NCBI GenBank assembly: GCA_021788565.1 | Contig: JAJYKO010000109.1 | Coordinates: 1-10,641 of the forward strand | Origin: Chloroflexota bacterium | GTDB taxonomy: Bacteria > Chloroflexota > UBA6077 | Length of the DNA: 10,641 nucleotides | Reading direction: 5' to 3' | In this document: positions 1 through 6,643 of the stretch, piece by piece | Layout: each line of letters starts with the position of its first letter | Numbering within the stretch: position 1 is the first letter of the stretch | The notes under the pieces: generated by a model | The model's database searches: none | Told to the model about the DNA's origin: nothing | Seen by the model: the letters and a program-made list of their open reading frames with translations, nothing else | Translations under genes and position numbers: made by a program

Positions 1-1
1 G

Positions 2-1654
2 GAGGCGTCCTTCCCCTATGTGGAGACGCCAGACCAACTGGATGCCATCCGCCAGGTGAAGGAGGACATGGAGACCCCGCGGCCGATGGATCGACTGATC
101 TGCGGCGACGTGGGCTATGGCAAGACGGAGGTGGCGCTACGTGCCGCCTTCAAGGCGGTGATGGACGGCAAGCAGGTCGCGGTGCTGGTCCCGACGACGG
201 TGCTGGCGCAGCAGCACTTCGCCACCTTCCGCGAGCGCCTGCAGGCGTTCCCGGTCACGGTGGAGGTGCTCTCACGCTTCCGCTCCGAGAAGGAGCAGCG
301 GCAGGTGGTGGAGGGGCTCAAGGCAGGGAGCGTGGACATCTGCATCGGCACCCACCGCCTCGTCCAGAAGGATGTGGAATTCAAAGAGCTCGGCCTGGTG
401 ATCGTGGACGAGGAGCAACGGTTCGGCGTGATGCACAAGGAGCGACTGAAACAGCTCCGCAACGAGGTAGACGTCCTGACCCTGAGCGCCACACCGATCC
501 CGAGAACGCTCCACATGTCGCTGGCCGGCATCAGGGACATGAGCACCATGGAGACGCCACCCGAGGACCGGCTTCCCATCCGCACCTTCGTTGCCGAGTA
601 CACGGACGGCCTGGTGCGGGAGGCGATCCTGCGGGAGATGGATCGTGGAGGCCAGATCTTCTTTGTCCACAACCGGGTTCAGAACATTCACTACGTGGCC
701 GGCCAGCTGCAGAAGCTGGTGCCCGAGGCGCACATCGCCATTGGCCACGGCCAGATGCCCGAGGATTCGCTGGAGAGGGTGATGCTGGAGTTCGCCGACG
801 GGGAGCACGACATCCTTGTGTGCACCACAATCATCGAGTCAGGCCTGGACATCCCCAACGTGAACACCATCGTGGTGAACAACGCGGACCACTTCGGCCT
901 GGCCCAGCTCTATCAGCTTCGCGGCAGGGTGGGGCGCGGTGCTAACCGCGCCTACGCCTACTTCCTGTACAGCAAGAACAAGCAGCTGAACGAGGTTGCC
1001 GAGAAGCGACTGAAGACCATCTTCGAGAACACCGAACTGGGCTCCGGCTTCCGCATAGCCATGAAGGACCTGGAGATTCGTGGGGCCGGCAACCTCCTGG
1101 GGGTCGAGCAGCACGGACACGTGAATGCCGTCGGGTTCGACCTCTACACACGGCTGCTGGCCGAGGCTGTGGCCGATCTGCAGGGCAAGCAGACAGCCGC
1201 GGTGGAGCCGCAGGTGAGCGTGGAGCTGCCGCTGACGGCGCATCTGCCTGAGGGCTACGTGCCGGACGAGGCCGCTCGCCTCAGCCTCTACCAGAGGCTG
1301 GCGACCGTGAAGAAGGAGGACGACCTCGGTGGGCTGGTGGAGGAGTTGCAGGATCGCTTCGGTCCCCTGCCGGAGGAAGCGCAGAACCTCTTCTTCGCGC
1401 TGAACCTGAAGCTGGTGGCAGCGCGCATCGGGATCAGGTCCATTAGCCTTCAGGAAGGCGAGATCGTGGTGAAGCTGGACGGGATTCCCCTCACCGTGCG
1501 CGGCGACCTCCAGCGGCGGTACGGGGCGAAGGTCAAGGTGCTTCCCAACCAGATTCGTCTCCGCCGCGCCGCTAGCATCGACTGGATGCCGCTCCTGCAG
1601 GATATCGTGAACGAAATCGAGGAGAAGGCGCGGACGATGATGGCCAGGGTGTGA
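2..1654 (+). CDS. mfd: Transcription-repair coupling factor Mfd, C-terminal half (5' end outside window)
   Basis: Mfd is the ATP-driven DNA translocase that pushes stalled RNA polymerase off DNA lesions and recruits UvrA for repair. The frame is open from base 2 and reads FPYVETPDQ before the first internal GTG (base 20), which matches the conserved entry to the translocase module, so that GTG is not the real start. Visible in order: Walker A loop GDVGYGKTE (104-130), DEEQ box (407-418), [10 protein letters not shown] (motif III, about 484-513), the block [14 protein letters not shown] leading to LRGRVGRG (motifs V-VI, about 820-940), then the C-terminal TRCF D7 domain with [20 protein letters not shown] (about 1246-1305). 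About 550 residues are present, roughly half of a normal Mfd. The UvrB-like N-terminus and RNA polymerase-binding domain lie upstream of the window. The C-terminus looks intact. No strong terminator follows; only a 5-bp GCCGC/GCGGC inverted repeat lies just after the stop. Confidence 0.97.
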   Translation, partial: EASFPYVETPDQLDAIRQVKEDMETPRPMDRLICGDVGYGKTEVALRAAFKAVMDGKQVAVLVPTTVLAQQHFATFRERLQAFPVTVEVLSRFRSEKEQRQVVEGLKAGSVDICIGTHRLVQKDVEFKELGLVIVDEEQRFGVMHKERLKQLRNEVDVLTLSATPIPRTLHMSLAGIRDMSTMETPPEDRLPIRTFVAEYTDGLVREAILREMDRGGQIFFVHNRVQNIHYVAGQLQKLVPEAHIAIGHGQMPEDSLERVMLEFADGEHDILVCTTIIESGLDIPNVNTIVVNNADHFGLAQLYQLRGRVGRGANRAYAYFLYSKNKQLNEVAEKRLKTIFENTELGSGFRIAMKDLEIRGAGNLLGVEQHGHVNAVGFDLYTRLLAEAVADLQGKQTAAVEPQVSVELPLTAHLPEGYVPDEAARLSLYQRLATVKKEDDLGGLVEELQDRFGPLPEEAQNLFFALNLKLVAARIGIRSISLQEGEIVVKLDGIPLTVRGDLQRRYGAKVKVLPNQIRLRRAASIDWMPLLQDIVNEIEEKARTMMARV

Positions 1655-1694
1655 GGGCCGCTTGACGACTGCGGCTGGCCTGTCGGGAGAGTTC

Positions 1695-1724
1695 TTCGAC
1701 TTAGAACACGGTCCGTGTTACAGT
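1695..1724 (+). promoter_or_regulatory. Candidate promoter and 15-bp palindromic operator upstream of the methyltransferase
   Basis: A perfect palindrome, AACACGG-T-CCGTGTT, occupies 1705-1719. It overlaps or abuts a weak -10-like TACAGT (1719-1724) that sits 18 bp after a poor -35-like TTCGAC (1695-1700). The palindrome is directly visible. The promoter match is weak and the operator role is inferred from its position in the 133-bp gap between mfd and the methyltransferase. Restriction-modification operons are often self-regulated through such sites, either by a controller protein (none is seen here) or by the methyltransferase. Confidence 0.35.
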
Positions 1725-1787
1725 GGTATTCGTCAGAGGATGGCATGGTCATTCCCGTGACGCAGGTGGAGGAGGTGGCGCCTTAGT

Positions 1788-4085
1788 ATGATTTGTGGAC
1801 AGTCCCACGAGCAAGCTGACTCCACACAAGACAGATCCTCGACGACCGCGACTATTACCGCGGTACAGGCTCCAGACAGATCACGGATAGAGACTACCTT
1901 CGATGTGCCATTTGTTGCCGATCTCGCTCTCCGGGAGAAACAGATCCAGCAAAACTACCGGCCAGTAATTGCGGTCCACAAGTGGTTCGCTCGGCGTCCC
2001 GGAACGCTGTTCAGATCGCTGATCCTGTCGGAGTTTACGAACGGTCCGCTTCGGCAGACGTACTACATGTCCCACGATTTGCCCCAAGTGCACATCGCCG
2101 ATCCCTTTATGGGAGGGGGTACGCCGCTGCTGGAGGCCAATCGTCTCGGCTGTAGTGTCGCTGGCTACGACATCAATCCGATGGCTTACTGGGTCGTACG
2201 CCAAGAAATCGCGAGCCTGGACCTCGGCGGCTATCGTGAAGCAGCGAGCCGTGTCCAAGAGAGCGTTAGAGACGAGATAGGCGCGCTTTACTCCACCACC
2301 TGCACGCTGTGCGGGGCAGCCGTACCCGTGAAATACTTCTTATGGGTGAAGGTGATCGGCTGCAGCGTCTGCGGAGGAGATATCGACCTTTTCCCCGGGT
2401 ATCTGCTGGCTGAGAATCAGAGACACCCGAAGAACGTCTTGATCTGCCCATCGTGTGGCGAACTCAGCGAAGTGGATGACCGTCATCACCCCGGTTCGTG
2501 CCATAGTTGTGGAACGTTGTTGCAGGTTTCGGGTCCCGCCTCGCGCAACCGTTGTGCTTGCCCTCACTGCGGAGCGGTGAACAGCTATCCCAATCCTTTG
2601 GATGGACCCCCTAGCCATCGCATGATAGCCATCGAGTATCATTGCCCGCATTGCAAGCCGAAGCACGTTGGAAGGTTCTTCAAGAGGCCCGACCCGTCCG
2701 ACTTAAGCAAATACGTTCAGGCTGAGCACTTTTGGGCGAAAACGACCTCGAGATTTGTTCCGGATGAGGCAATCCCACGAGGGGACGAAACTGACCGGCT
2801 GCATCGATGGGGATACCGACACTACCGAGAAATGTTCAACGGACGCCAACTCCTGGGGCTGGAACTTCTGTGTCGGGCAGTCGTTTCCGAGAGCTCTGAG
2901 GTGGTGAGAGATGCTCTAGCCACGAACGTTTCCGACTTGCTTCGTTATCAGAACATGCTTTGCAGGTACGATCCTCGCGCCTTGAAGTCGTTGGACATCT
3001 TCTCGGTCCACGGTTTTCCAGTCGGACTCATTCAGTGTGAGTCCAACCTGTTTGGAATCGTGAATGGGGAAGGGAATGTCGGCAGCGGGGGATGGAGCAA
3101 CATTGTAGAGAAGTACAGCAGGGCCAAACAGTACTGCTCAGAACCTTTTGAGGTTCGTCACGAGAAGGGGCAGAAGATACGTGTACCGATATCTGGGGAG
3201 TGGATAGGAGAACGGCATGGTATCTCCCCCTCCGCGGTTCATCGAAGCGTGGAGATCACCTGCGGTGACGCTACCACAGCCGAATGGGATGATGCATCCG
3301 TGGATGCTGTCCTGACTGACCCTCCCTATTTTGCAAACGTCCAGTACGCAGAACTGATGGATTTCTGCTTCGTCTGGCTGCGTCGACTCGTATCCGACGA
3401 TAGCGGGGTTTTCCGCCGCCATTCCACTCGCAGCCCGCGAGAACTGACGGGCAACGTCACCATGGATCGAGGCCTGAGCCATTTCACTCACGGCCTAGCA
3501 GAAACCTTCAGGCGAACGGCAAGGGCACTGAAGCCCGGGGCGCCGTTCGTCTTCACATACCATCACAACGTGATCGACGCCTATTTTCCGATAGCCGTCG
3601 CCATGCTGGATGCCGGCCTCGTGTGTTCCGCGTCTCTGCCGTGCCCAGGTGAGATGGGAGGCTCCATACACATCAACGGTACAGGGTCTTCGATCATCGA
3701 CACGGTTTTCGTTTGTAGGTCCACCGGCATTGTGAATCGCAGGACCATCGTCACCACCCCGAACGAGATTGCCGGACTTGTACTTCGCGACTCCGCCCAA
3801 CTATCCCGTGCTGGAATAAGGTGTACTTCAGGTGATCTCAGGTGTATCGCCTATGGTCATCTGATCAGGCTTGCAGTTTGGCACGCACGCATCAACTGGG
3901 ACCGGGAAGCGCCCGTCAAGAACAAGATGGAACGTGTTGCGCAAGCTATAGAGGATCTGGGCGGATTCAAAGCGGTTGAGAAACAGCTCCCGATAGATCC
4001 CGCCCGCCATCAAGAGATTCTGCCGCTCCTGCTGAAGGAAGATGAGGGGCACTACGACGTGCCTTCAGACATGCTGCCATTTTGA
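1788..4085 (+). CDS. DNA amino-methyltransferase with zinc-knuckle insert, DUF1156/COG1743-like
   Basis: Predicted SAM-dependent DNA methyltransferase of 765 aa, modifying N6 of adenine or N4 of cytosine. The N-terminus carries HKWFARRP (64-71), typical of DUF1156-type methylases. The SAM-binding motif I is DPFMGGGT (105-112) followed by VAGYDINP. The catalytic motif IV is DPPY (511-514), so the order is motif I, long insert, motif IV. The insert holds six CxxC pairs (Cys172/175, 192/195, 220/223, 238/241, 258/261, 286/289), enough for three zinc ribbons; Zn-ribbons are known in this family. Residues 300-500 are probably the target-recognition part (inference). The ATG follows a purine-rich GGAGGAGGTGG; an in-frame stop at 1758 excludes a longer form. 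A hand count of 59 codons (1878-2054) gives about 63% GC at third positions, against about 86% in a matched stretch of ahcY, which hints at acquisition by transfer. A nuclease-like gene follows 60 bp downstream, so a modification role in a defence system is likely. The recognition sequence cannot be read from the sequence. Confidence 0.85.
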   Translation: MICGQSHEQADSTQDRSSTTATITAVQAPDRSRIETTFDVPFVADLALREKQIQQNYRPVIAVHKWFARRPGTLFRSLILSEFTNGPLRQTYYMSHDLPQVHIADPFMGGGTPLLEANRLGCSVAGYDINPMAYWVVRQEIASLDLGGYREAASRVQESVRDEIGALYSTTCTLCGAAVPVKYFLWVKVIGCSVCGGDIDLFPGYLLAENQRHPKNVLICPSCGELSEVDDRHHPGSCHSCGTLLQVSGPASRNRCACPHCGAVNSYPNPLDGPPSHRMIAIEYHCPHCKPKHVGRFFKRPDPSDLSKYVQAEHFWAKTTSRFVPDEAIPRGDETDRLHRWGYRHYREMFNGRQLLGLELLCRAVVSESSEVVRDALATNVSDLLRYQNMLCRYDPRALKSLDIFSVHGFPVGLIQCESNLFGIVNGEGNVGSGGWSNIVEKYSRAKQYCSEPFEVRHEKGQKIRVPISGEWIGERHGISPSAVHRSVEITCGDATTAEWDDASVDAVLTDPPYFANVQYAELMDFCFVWLRRLVSDDSGVFRRHSTRSPRELTGNVTMDRGLSHFTHGLAETFRRTARALKPGAPFVFTYHHNVIDAYFPIAVAMLDAGLVCSASLPCPGEMGGSIHINGTGSSIIDTVFVCRSTGIVNRRTIVTTPNEIAGLVLRDSAQLSRAGIRCTSGDLRCIAYGHLIRLAVWHARINWDREAPVKNKMERVAQAIEDLGGFKAVEKQLPIDPARHQEILPLLLKEDEGHYDVPSDMLPF

Positions 4086-4145
4086 TGTCACATTTGTCGA
4101 TAGCGGAGCGGCCCTCTACTACAAGATCAGGAGAAGGTAGGAGAA

Positions 4146-5192
4146 GTGAATACGCCTCGGCCCTTTGAGGTAGAGTACGACTATCTTCAGGATCACCTTG
4201 ACGACATGGTGGACGTCACCTTCTCCGATCTCCAGTCTCAGTTTCTCGTCCTGCCCAAGGGAACGGGATTCGTCGAGTACAGCGACTTCCAAGACGCGTA
4301 CGAAACTCTCAAGAGATATACCTCTGCCTTTGGCCATTTTACGGAGTCGGATATCTGGAATGCCCTTCGCGCTGATGCATTGTCCTTTCTGGTGTTGCGC
4401 GCAATCCTGGGTATGACGCCACCGGAGTGGGCGGACTTGGCTCGATCGGAGCGTGGAAGCGACATTAACCAGGGATACGCAAGAGGCTTGGACGGTCGAT
4501 GTCGCGTCCGCCGGGATTATTTCACGCACCTTGCCCGCCCCCGAGATGCCAAGGCCATTGACAGAATTGATGCGCTATTGTCTGTTGCTGTCCAGTACAT
4601 TACCGGTGGCTCGCCACCGGGTGGCGAAAATACGGTCCACCGAATAAACAAAGTTGATACCGCCCACGGCCTTGAGTCCCTTCAACATGTTGCTTCCATG
4701 CACGTGCCATACGCCACGCTTCTGTACGAACGTTACCTGGGCAGGCCGTTTGCCAGTCATCGGGACGCTGTGTCTGAACTGGTCGGGGATGTGATGGAGA
4801 GCGCGATAGAGGATCAACTCACCCTCGCCAAAATTACCTTTCGTAAGACGAAGCGAGCCGAGCGGGTGCCGGGATATGACCAAGCTCCCGACTTCTTTGT
4901 CCCAGACGAAAACAACGCTGCGGTGCTGATCGAAGCCAAAATCACGGGGGACGACGGCACCGCTCGGGACAAAGTCGCGAGAATCTTGAACCTCGCCCAT
5001 ATGCGCGACGAGCGCCTGCGCCGAGGAGCCCGCAGCTTCGAGGTAGTCGCCTGTATCGACGGGCGCGGCTTCGGCGTTCGTCGAGAGGACATGAAGCGCA
5101 TCCTCATCGCCTGCCAGGGCCAGGTATTTACGCTCCGCACGCTTGACCACCTCATAGGAAGTACGCGTCTCCGCGACTTCATGCCCGTATAG
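4146..5192 (+). CDS. Putative restriction endonuclease with C-terminal PD-(D/E)XK fold
   Basis: 348-aa protein that I cannot place in a named family. The C-terminal half shows the PD-(D/E)XK nuclease signature: Pro248-Asp249 in APDFFVPDENN, then Glu263-Ala-Lys265 in VLIEAKI, preceded by an acidic helix with Glu218 and Glu222 (DVMESAIEDQL), where such enzymes often carry a further metal-binding acid. After the motif come a basic helix (RDKVARILNL) and a beta strand (FEVVACIDG), as expected for this fold. Residues 1-200 contain ILGMTPPEWADLA (88-100) and are probably helical; they may bind DNA (inference). No signal peptide or membrane segment. The start is a GTG with GGAGAAGG (4130-4137) 8 nt upstream. 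It lies 60 bp after the methyltransferase on the same strand with no terminator between, so the two are probably co-transcribed. The best reading is the cleavage partner of a restriction-modification-like pair. A role as accessory or repair nuclease is possible. Confidence 0.7.
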   Translation: MNTPRPFEVEYDYLQDHLDDMVDVTFSDLQSQFLVLPKGTGFVEYSDFQDAYETLKRYTSAFGHFTESDIWNALRADALSFLVLRAILGMTPPEWADLARSERGSDINQGYARGLDGRCRVRRDYFTHLARPRDAKAIDRIDALLSVAVQYITGGSPPGGENTVHRINKVDTAHGLESLQHVASMHVPYATLLYERYLGRPFASHRDAVSELVGDVMESAIEDQLTLAKITFRKTKRAERVPGYDQAPDFFVPDENNAAVLIEAKITGDDGTARDKVARILNLAHMRDERLRRGARSFEVVACIDGRGFGVRREDMKRILIACQGQVFTLRTLDHLIGSTRLRDFMPV

Positions 5193-5222
5193 GCTGCGGA
5201 GCATCCGAATCGGGCTATCTTG

Positions 5223-5231
5223 TGGTAGAAT
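5223..5231 (+). promoter_or_regulatory. Extended -10 promoter for apt
   Basis: TGG-TAGAAT is an extended -10 element (TG at 5223-5224, hexamer 5226-5231) with no convincing -35 17 bp upstream. The expected transcription start falls near 5238, at the end of an 8-bp palindrome CCCGCGGG (5232-5239). It lies about 90 bp before the apt start, which leaves a 5' leader of about 80 nt. Assigned from sequence match only. Confidence 0.5.
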
Positions 5232-5242
5232 CCCGCGGGCCA

Positions 5243-5268
5243 GAAGGCTGTGGTTTAGCTGAGCCTTC
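5243..5268 (+). repeat. Small hairpin in the apt leader
   Basis: GAAGGCT (5243-5249) and AGCCTTC (5262-5268) are perfect inverted 7-mers around a 12-nt loop. The hairpin lies a few bases after the predicted apt transcription start. It could stabilise or regulate the 5' leader, but there is no T-run, so it is not a terminator. It matches no riboswitch I know. Confidence 0.35.
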
Positions 5269-5320
5269 CTAGCCGCCCTCTGCCTGTGCCTTCCCAGTGC
5301 AAATTCGAGGAGGAGTTGCC

Positions 5321-5833
5321 GTGAAGCTCGATGATAAGATCCGGGACGTTCCCGATTTCCCTATCAAGGGGGTTCTGTTCAAGGATATCACGACCCTGCT
5401 GAAGGACCCGGATGCTTATCACGTCGCTATCGATGCCATGACGGATCGGTTCAGAGGCAAACAGATCGACATCGTGGTGGGCATGGAGTCCCGCGGTTTC
5501 GTTTTCGCCGCGCCCCTGGCATACCTCCTGAACGCCGGTCTGGTGCCGGTCCGAAAGCTGGGCAAGCTTCCAGCCGAGACCGTGCGGGCTGAGTACTCTC
5601 TGGAGTACGGCACGAACACCCTGGAGATGCACAAGGACGCCATCAAGCCTGGACAGCGGGTGCTCATCGTCGACGACCTGCTGGCCACCGGCGGAACCAC
5701 GATGGCAACCGTCAAGCTGGTGGAGATGCTGGGCGGCCAGGTGGCCGGCATTGCATTCCTGATCGAGCTGACCTTCCTGCACGGTCGTGAGAAGCTGAAA
5801 GGCCACGACGTTCACGCGGAAATCCAGTACTAA
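5321..5833 (+). CDS. apt: Adenine phosphoribosyltransferase
   Basis: Apt is a cytoplasmic salvage enzyme that joins adenine to PRPP, giving AMP and pyrophosphate. The 170-aa product matches the usual family length. Seen in it: the N-terminal signature [18 protein letters not shown] (7-24), the [14 protein letters not shown] segment (55-68), the catalytic-loop region [20 protein letters not shown] (78-97), and the PRPP-binding motif [14 protein letters not shown] (114-127). I chose the GTG at 5321 because AGGAGG (5308-5313) sits 7 nt upstream and the product then begins in family register. A longer frame from 5297 would bury that ribosome site. It has its own promoter upstream and a strong hairpin downstream, so it appears to be a single-gene unit. 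Its job fits the neighbourhood, because MtnP in the next operon releases adenine. Confidence 0.95.
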   Translation: MKLDDKIRDVPDFPIKGVLFKDITTLLKDPDAYHVAIDAMTDRFRGKQIDIVVGMESRGFVFAAPLAYLLNAGLVPVRKLGKLPAETVRAEYSLEYGTNTLEMHKDAIKPGQRVLIVDDLLATGGTTMATVKLVEMLGGQVAGIAFLIELTFLHGREKLKGHDVHAEIQY

Positions 5834-5847
5834 ACCAAGGCAAGGTG

Positions 5848-5916
5848 AAACCCGCGGGGTCTTTGGCTCGTGGTCCTGTACTGGCGCGCCTTGATTCCCA
5901 GAGACCCCGCGGGTTT
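5848..5916 (+). terminator. Long stable hairpin after apt, probably a (bidirectional) terminator
   Basis: Perfect 15-bp inverted repeat: AAACCCGCGGGGTCT (5848-5862) and AGACCCCGCGGGTTT (5902-5916). Four more inner pairs (one of them G-U) make about 19 bp around a 31-nt loop. It starts 14 bp after the apt stop. The arms end in AAA and TTT, so the structure is nearly symmetrical for both strands, but the T-tract is only three bases. Termination is therefore likely rather than certain; mRNA 3'-end protection is the alternative. Confidence 0.6.
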
Positions 5917-5932
5917 GGTTACCGCTTCACTT

Positions 5933-6117
5933 TAGGGATCGGGGGTCGGGGGGCAGGGGGCGGAAACAGGATGGCTAGGATGCGTGCAGGATAATCCCAC
6001 GCTTGGTACATCTCATCCTGACCATCCTGTATATCCTGTTTGGACCCGCCCCGCCCCCTGCCTCCTCTGCCCCCTGCCCCCTGTGCCCTGTCCCCTGCTC
6101 CCAGACCCCTGTCCCCA
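5933..6117. repeat. Composite intergenic inverted-repeat element: G-rich arm, ATCCTGT core, C-rich arm
   Basis: A 31-bp G-rich block (5933-5963, starting TAGGGATCGG) is followed by a core of inverted AGGATG/CATCCT units (left arm 5964-5982, right arm 6014-6041, with ATCCTGT-type words) and then a C-rich run of CCCCTG-like words (6044-6117). The G-rich and C-rich arms are roughly complementary, so the whole can fold as a large imperfect hairpin. The G-rich block recurs at 6542 and 7445. No convincing gene: reading frames across it are low-complexity proline or glycine runs. Such short G/C-rich and ATCCTGT intergenic repeats are known in several bacterial groups; I cannot name this family. Confidence 0.7.
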
Positions 6118-6131
6118 ACGAAGTTGTAGGC

Positions 6132-6160
6132 TTGGCACTGTTCGGGGGTTCTGCTATACT
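6132..6160 (+). promoter_or_regulatory. Sigma-70-type promoter of the SAM riboswitch transcript
   Basis: TTGGCA (6132-6137), a 17-bp spacer, then TATACT (6155-6160) preceded by TG-C, an extended -10. This is the best promoter match in the window. The predicted start near 6167 lies about 20 nt before the riboswitch P1 helix, as expected for a riboswitch leader. Confidence 0.8.
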
Positions 6161-6186
6161 TCCGGCCGACAATCGAATAGACGTCA

Positions 6187-6337
6187 CTCTTATCGCGAGT
6201 GGTGGAGGGACTGGCCCGATGAAGCCCGGCAACCAGCCCCGGCGCCGAGACAACCGGAGTGCCGAAAGGCTGCTCTGGTAGGCGACGCGGGCAAGGTGCC
6301 AAGTCCGACAGGACAGCAGCGTCCTGAAAGATGAGAG
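6187..6337 (+). ncRNA. SAM-I (S-box) riboswitch aptamer
   Basis: The S-box core is plain: GAGGGACTGGCCC (6205-6217), GATGAAGCCCGGCAACC (6218-6234), GGTGCCAAGTCC (6295-6306) and CCTGAAAGATGAGAG (6323-6337). Helix P1 pairs CTCTTATC (6187-6194) with GATGAGAG (6330-6337), eight pairs including one U-G. The kink-turn and the conserved GCAACC are in place. SAM-I aptamers bind S-adenosylmethionine and usually switch expression off when SAM is plentiful. Downstream are an intrinsic terminator, an mtnA remnant, mtnP, a PfkB kinase, ahcY and metK, a set that fits SAM control well. I could not resolve the antiterminator pairing by eye. Confidence 0.97.
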
Positions 6338-6349
6338 GGAGCATGGTAT

Positions 6350-6377
6350 GGCTTCTCCACTGGAGAGAAGCCTTTTT
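6350..6377 (+). terminator. Intrinsic terminator of the SAM-I riboswitch (expression platform)
   Basis: GGCTTCTC (6350-6357) pairs perfectly with GAGAAGCC (6365-6372) over a 7-nt loop and is followed directly by TTTTT (6373-6377). It begins 12 nt after P1. Placed there, it should form when SAM closes P1 and stop transcription before the downstream genes. Confidence 0.92.
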
Positions 6378-6417
6378 ATCTCCTCGGATGAATTCCCTCC
6401 TCACTGTTGCCTTCTGA

Positions 6418-6543
6418 GACTTGGTAGGCGTGGATGTGGCAAACAAAGCTTTTGACGTCACTCCCCACCCTTAGGTCACGGCCATCATCACGGAGAACGG
6501 CGTGGCGCGGGCGCCATTTGACGAGGCGCTGCGGCCCTGTTTA
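6418..6543 (+). pseudogene. mtnA: C-terminal remnant of mtnA (methylthioribose-1-phosphate isomerase)
   Basis: In one frame the DNA reads GVDVANKAFDVTPHP (6427-6471), a TAG stop (6472-6474), then VTAIITENGVARAPFDEAL (6475-6531). This matches the conserved end of MtnA/eIF2B-like isomerases, whose C-terminus runs N-P-A-F-D-V-T-P-H-E-L-[IV]-T-A-I-I-T-E-x-G-V-x-x-P-[PY]. The stop replaces the usual Glu-Leu pair. Upstream the frame closes at TGA 6415-6417, and nothing of the other roughly 300 residues remains before the riboswitch terminator. The remnant runs into the G-rich repeat at 6542. MtnA converts methylthioribose-1-phosphate, the product of MtnP, in methionine salvage, so its position in front of mtnP and behind a SAM riboswitch makes sense as an ancestral mtnA-mtnP operon. 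It cannot encode a working enzyme here. Confidence 0.8.
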
Positions 6544-6614
6544 GGGGTCGGGAGTCGGGGGGCAGGGGGCAGATTTAGCTGTCCGATCCCTGTCCCCGGG
6601 TCCCTGGCCCCGCC
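6542..6614. repeat. Second copy of the G-rich/C-rich inverted intergenic repeat
   Basis: The 31-bp G-rich block at 6542-6572 differs from the copy at 5933-5963 at only three positions by hand alignment. It is followed by a C-rich arm (6579-6614) with CCCTGTCCCC-type words, so the inverted layout is the same but without the ATCCTGT core. It fills the space between the mtnA remnant and mtnP. Confidence 0.75.
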
Positions 6615-6643
6615 GTTGAGCAATGCTCGGAGGAATAGATCAC

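Noticed and set aside
115..1243. Long minus-strand reading frames opposite mfd
   Set aside because: They lie antisense to a strongly conserved gene and show no recognisable motif; they are high-GC shadows.
1655..5320. Attachment sites or target-site duplications around the methyltransferase-nuclease cassette
   Set aside because: Comparing the flanks 1655-1787 and 5193-5320 by eye gave no matching direct repeat beyond short chance words such as CTGCGG.
5933..6117. CRISPR-like array from repeated G/C-rich words
   Set aside because: The repeats are inverted and irregular, with no constant spacers and no cas genes nearby.
5919..6461. Reading frames on both strands across the repeats and riboswitch (up to 180 aa)
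   Set aside because: The protein would be made of low-complexity Pro/Gly/Arg runs from the G-rich and C-rich repeats and would overlap a clear SAM-I riboswitch.
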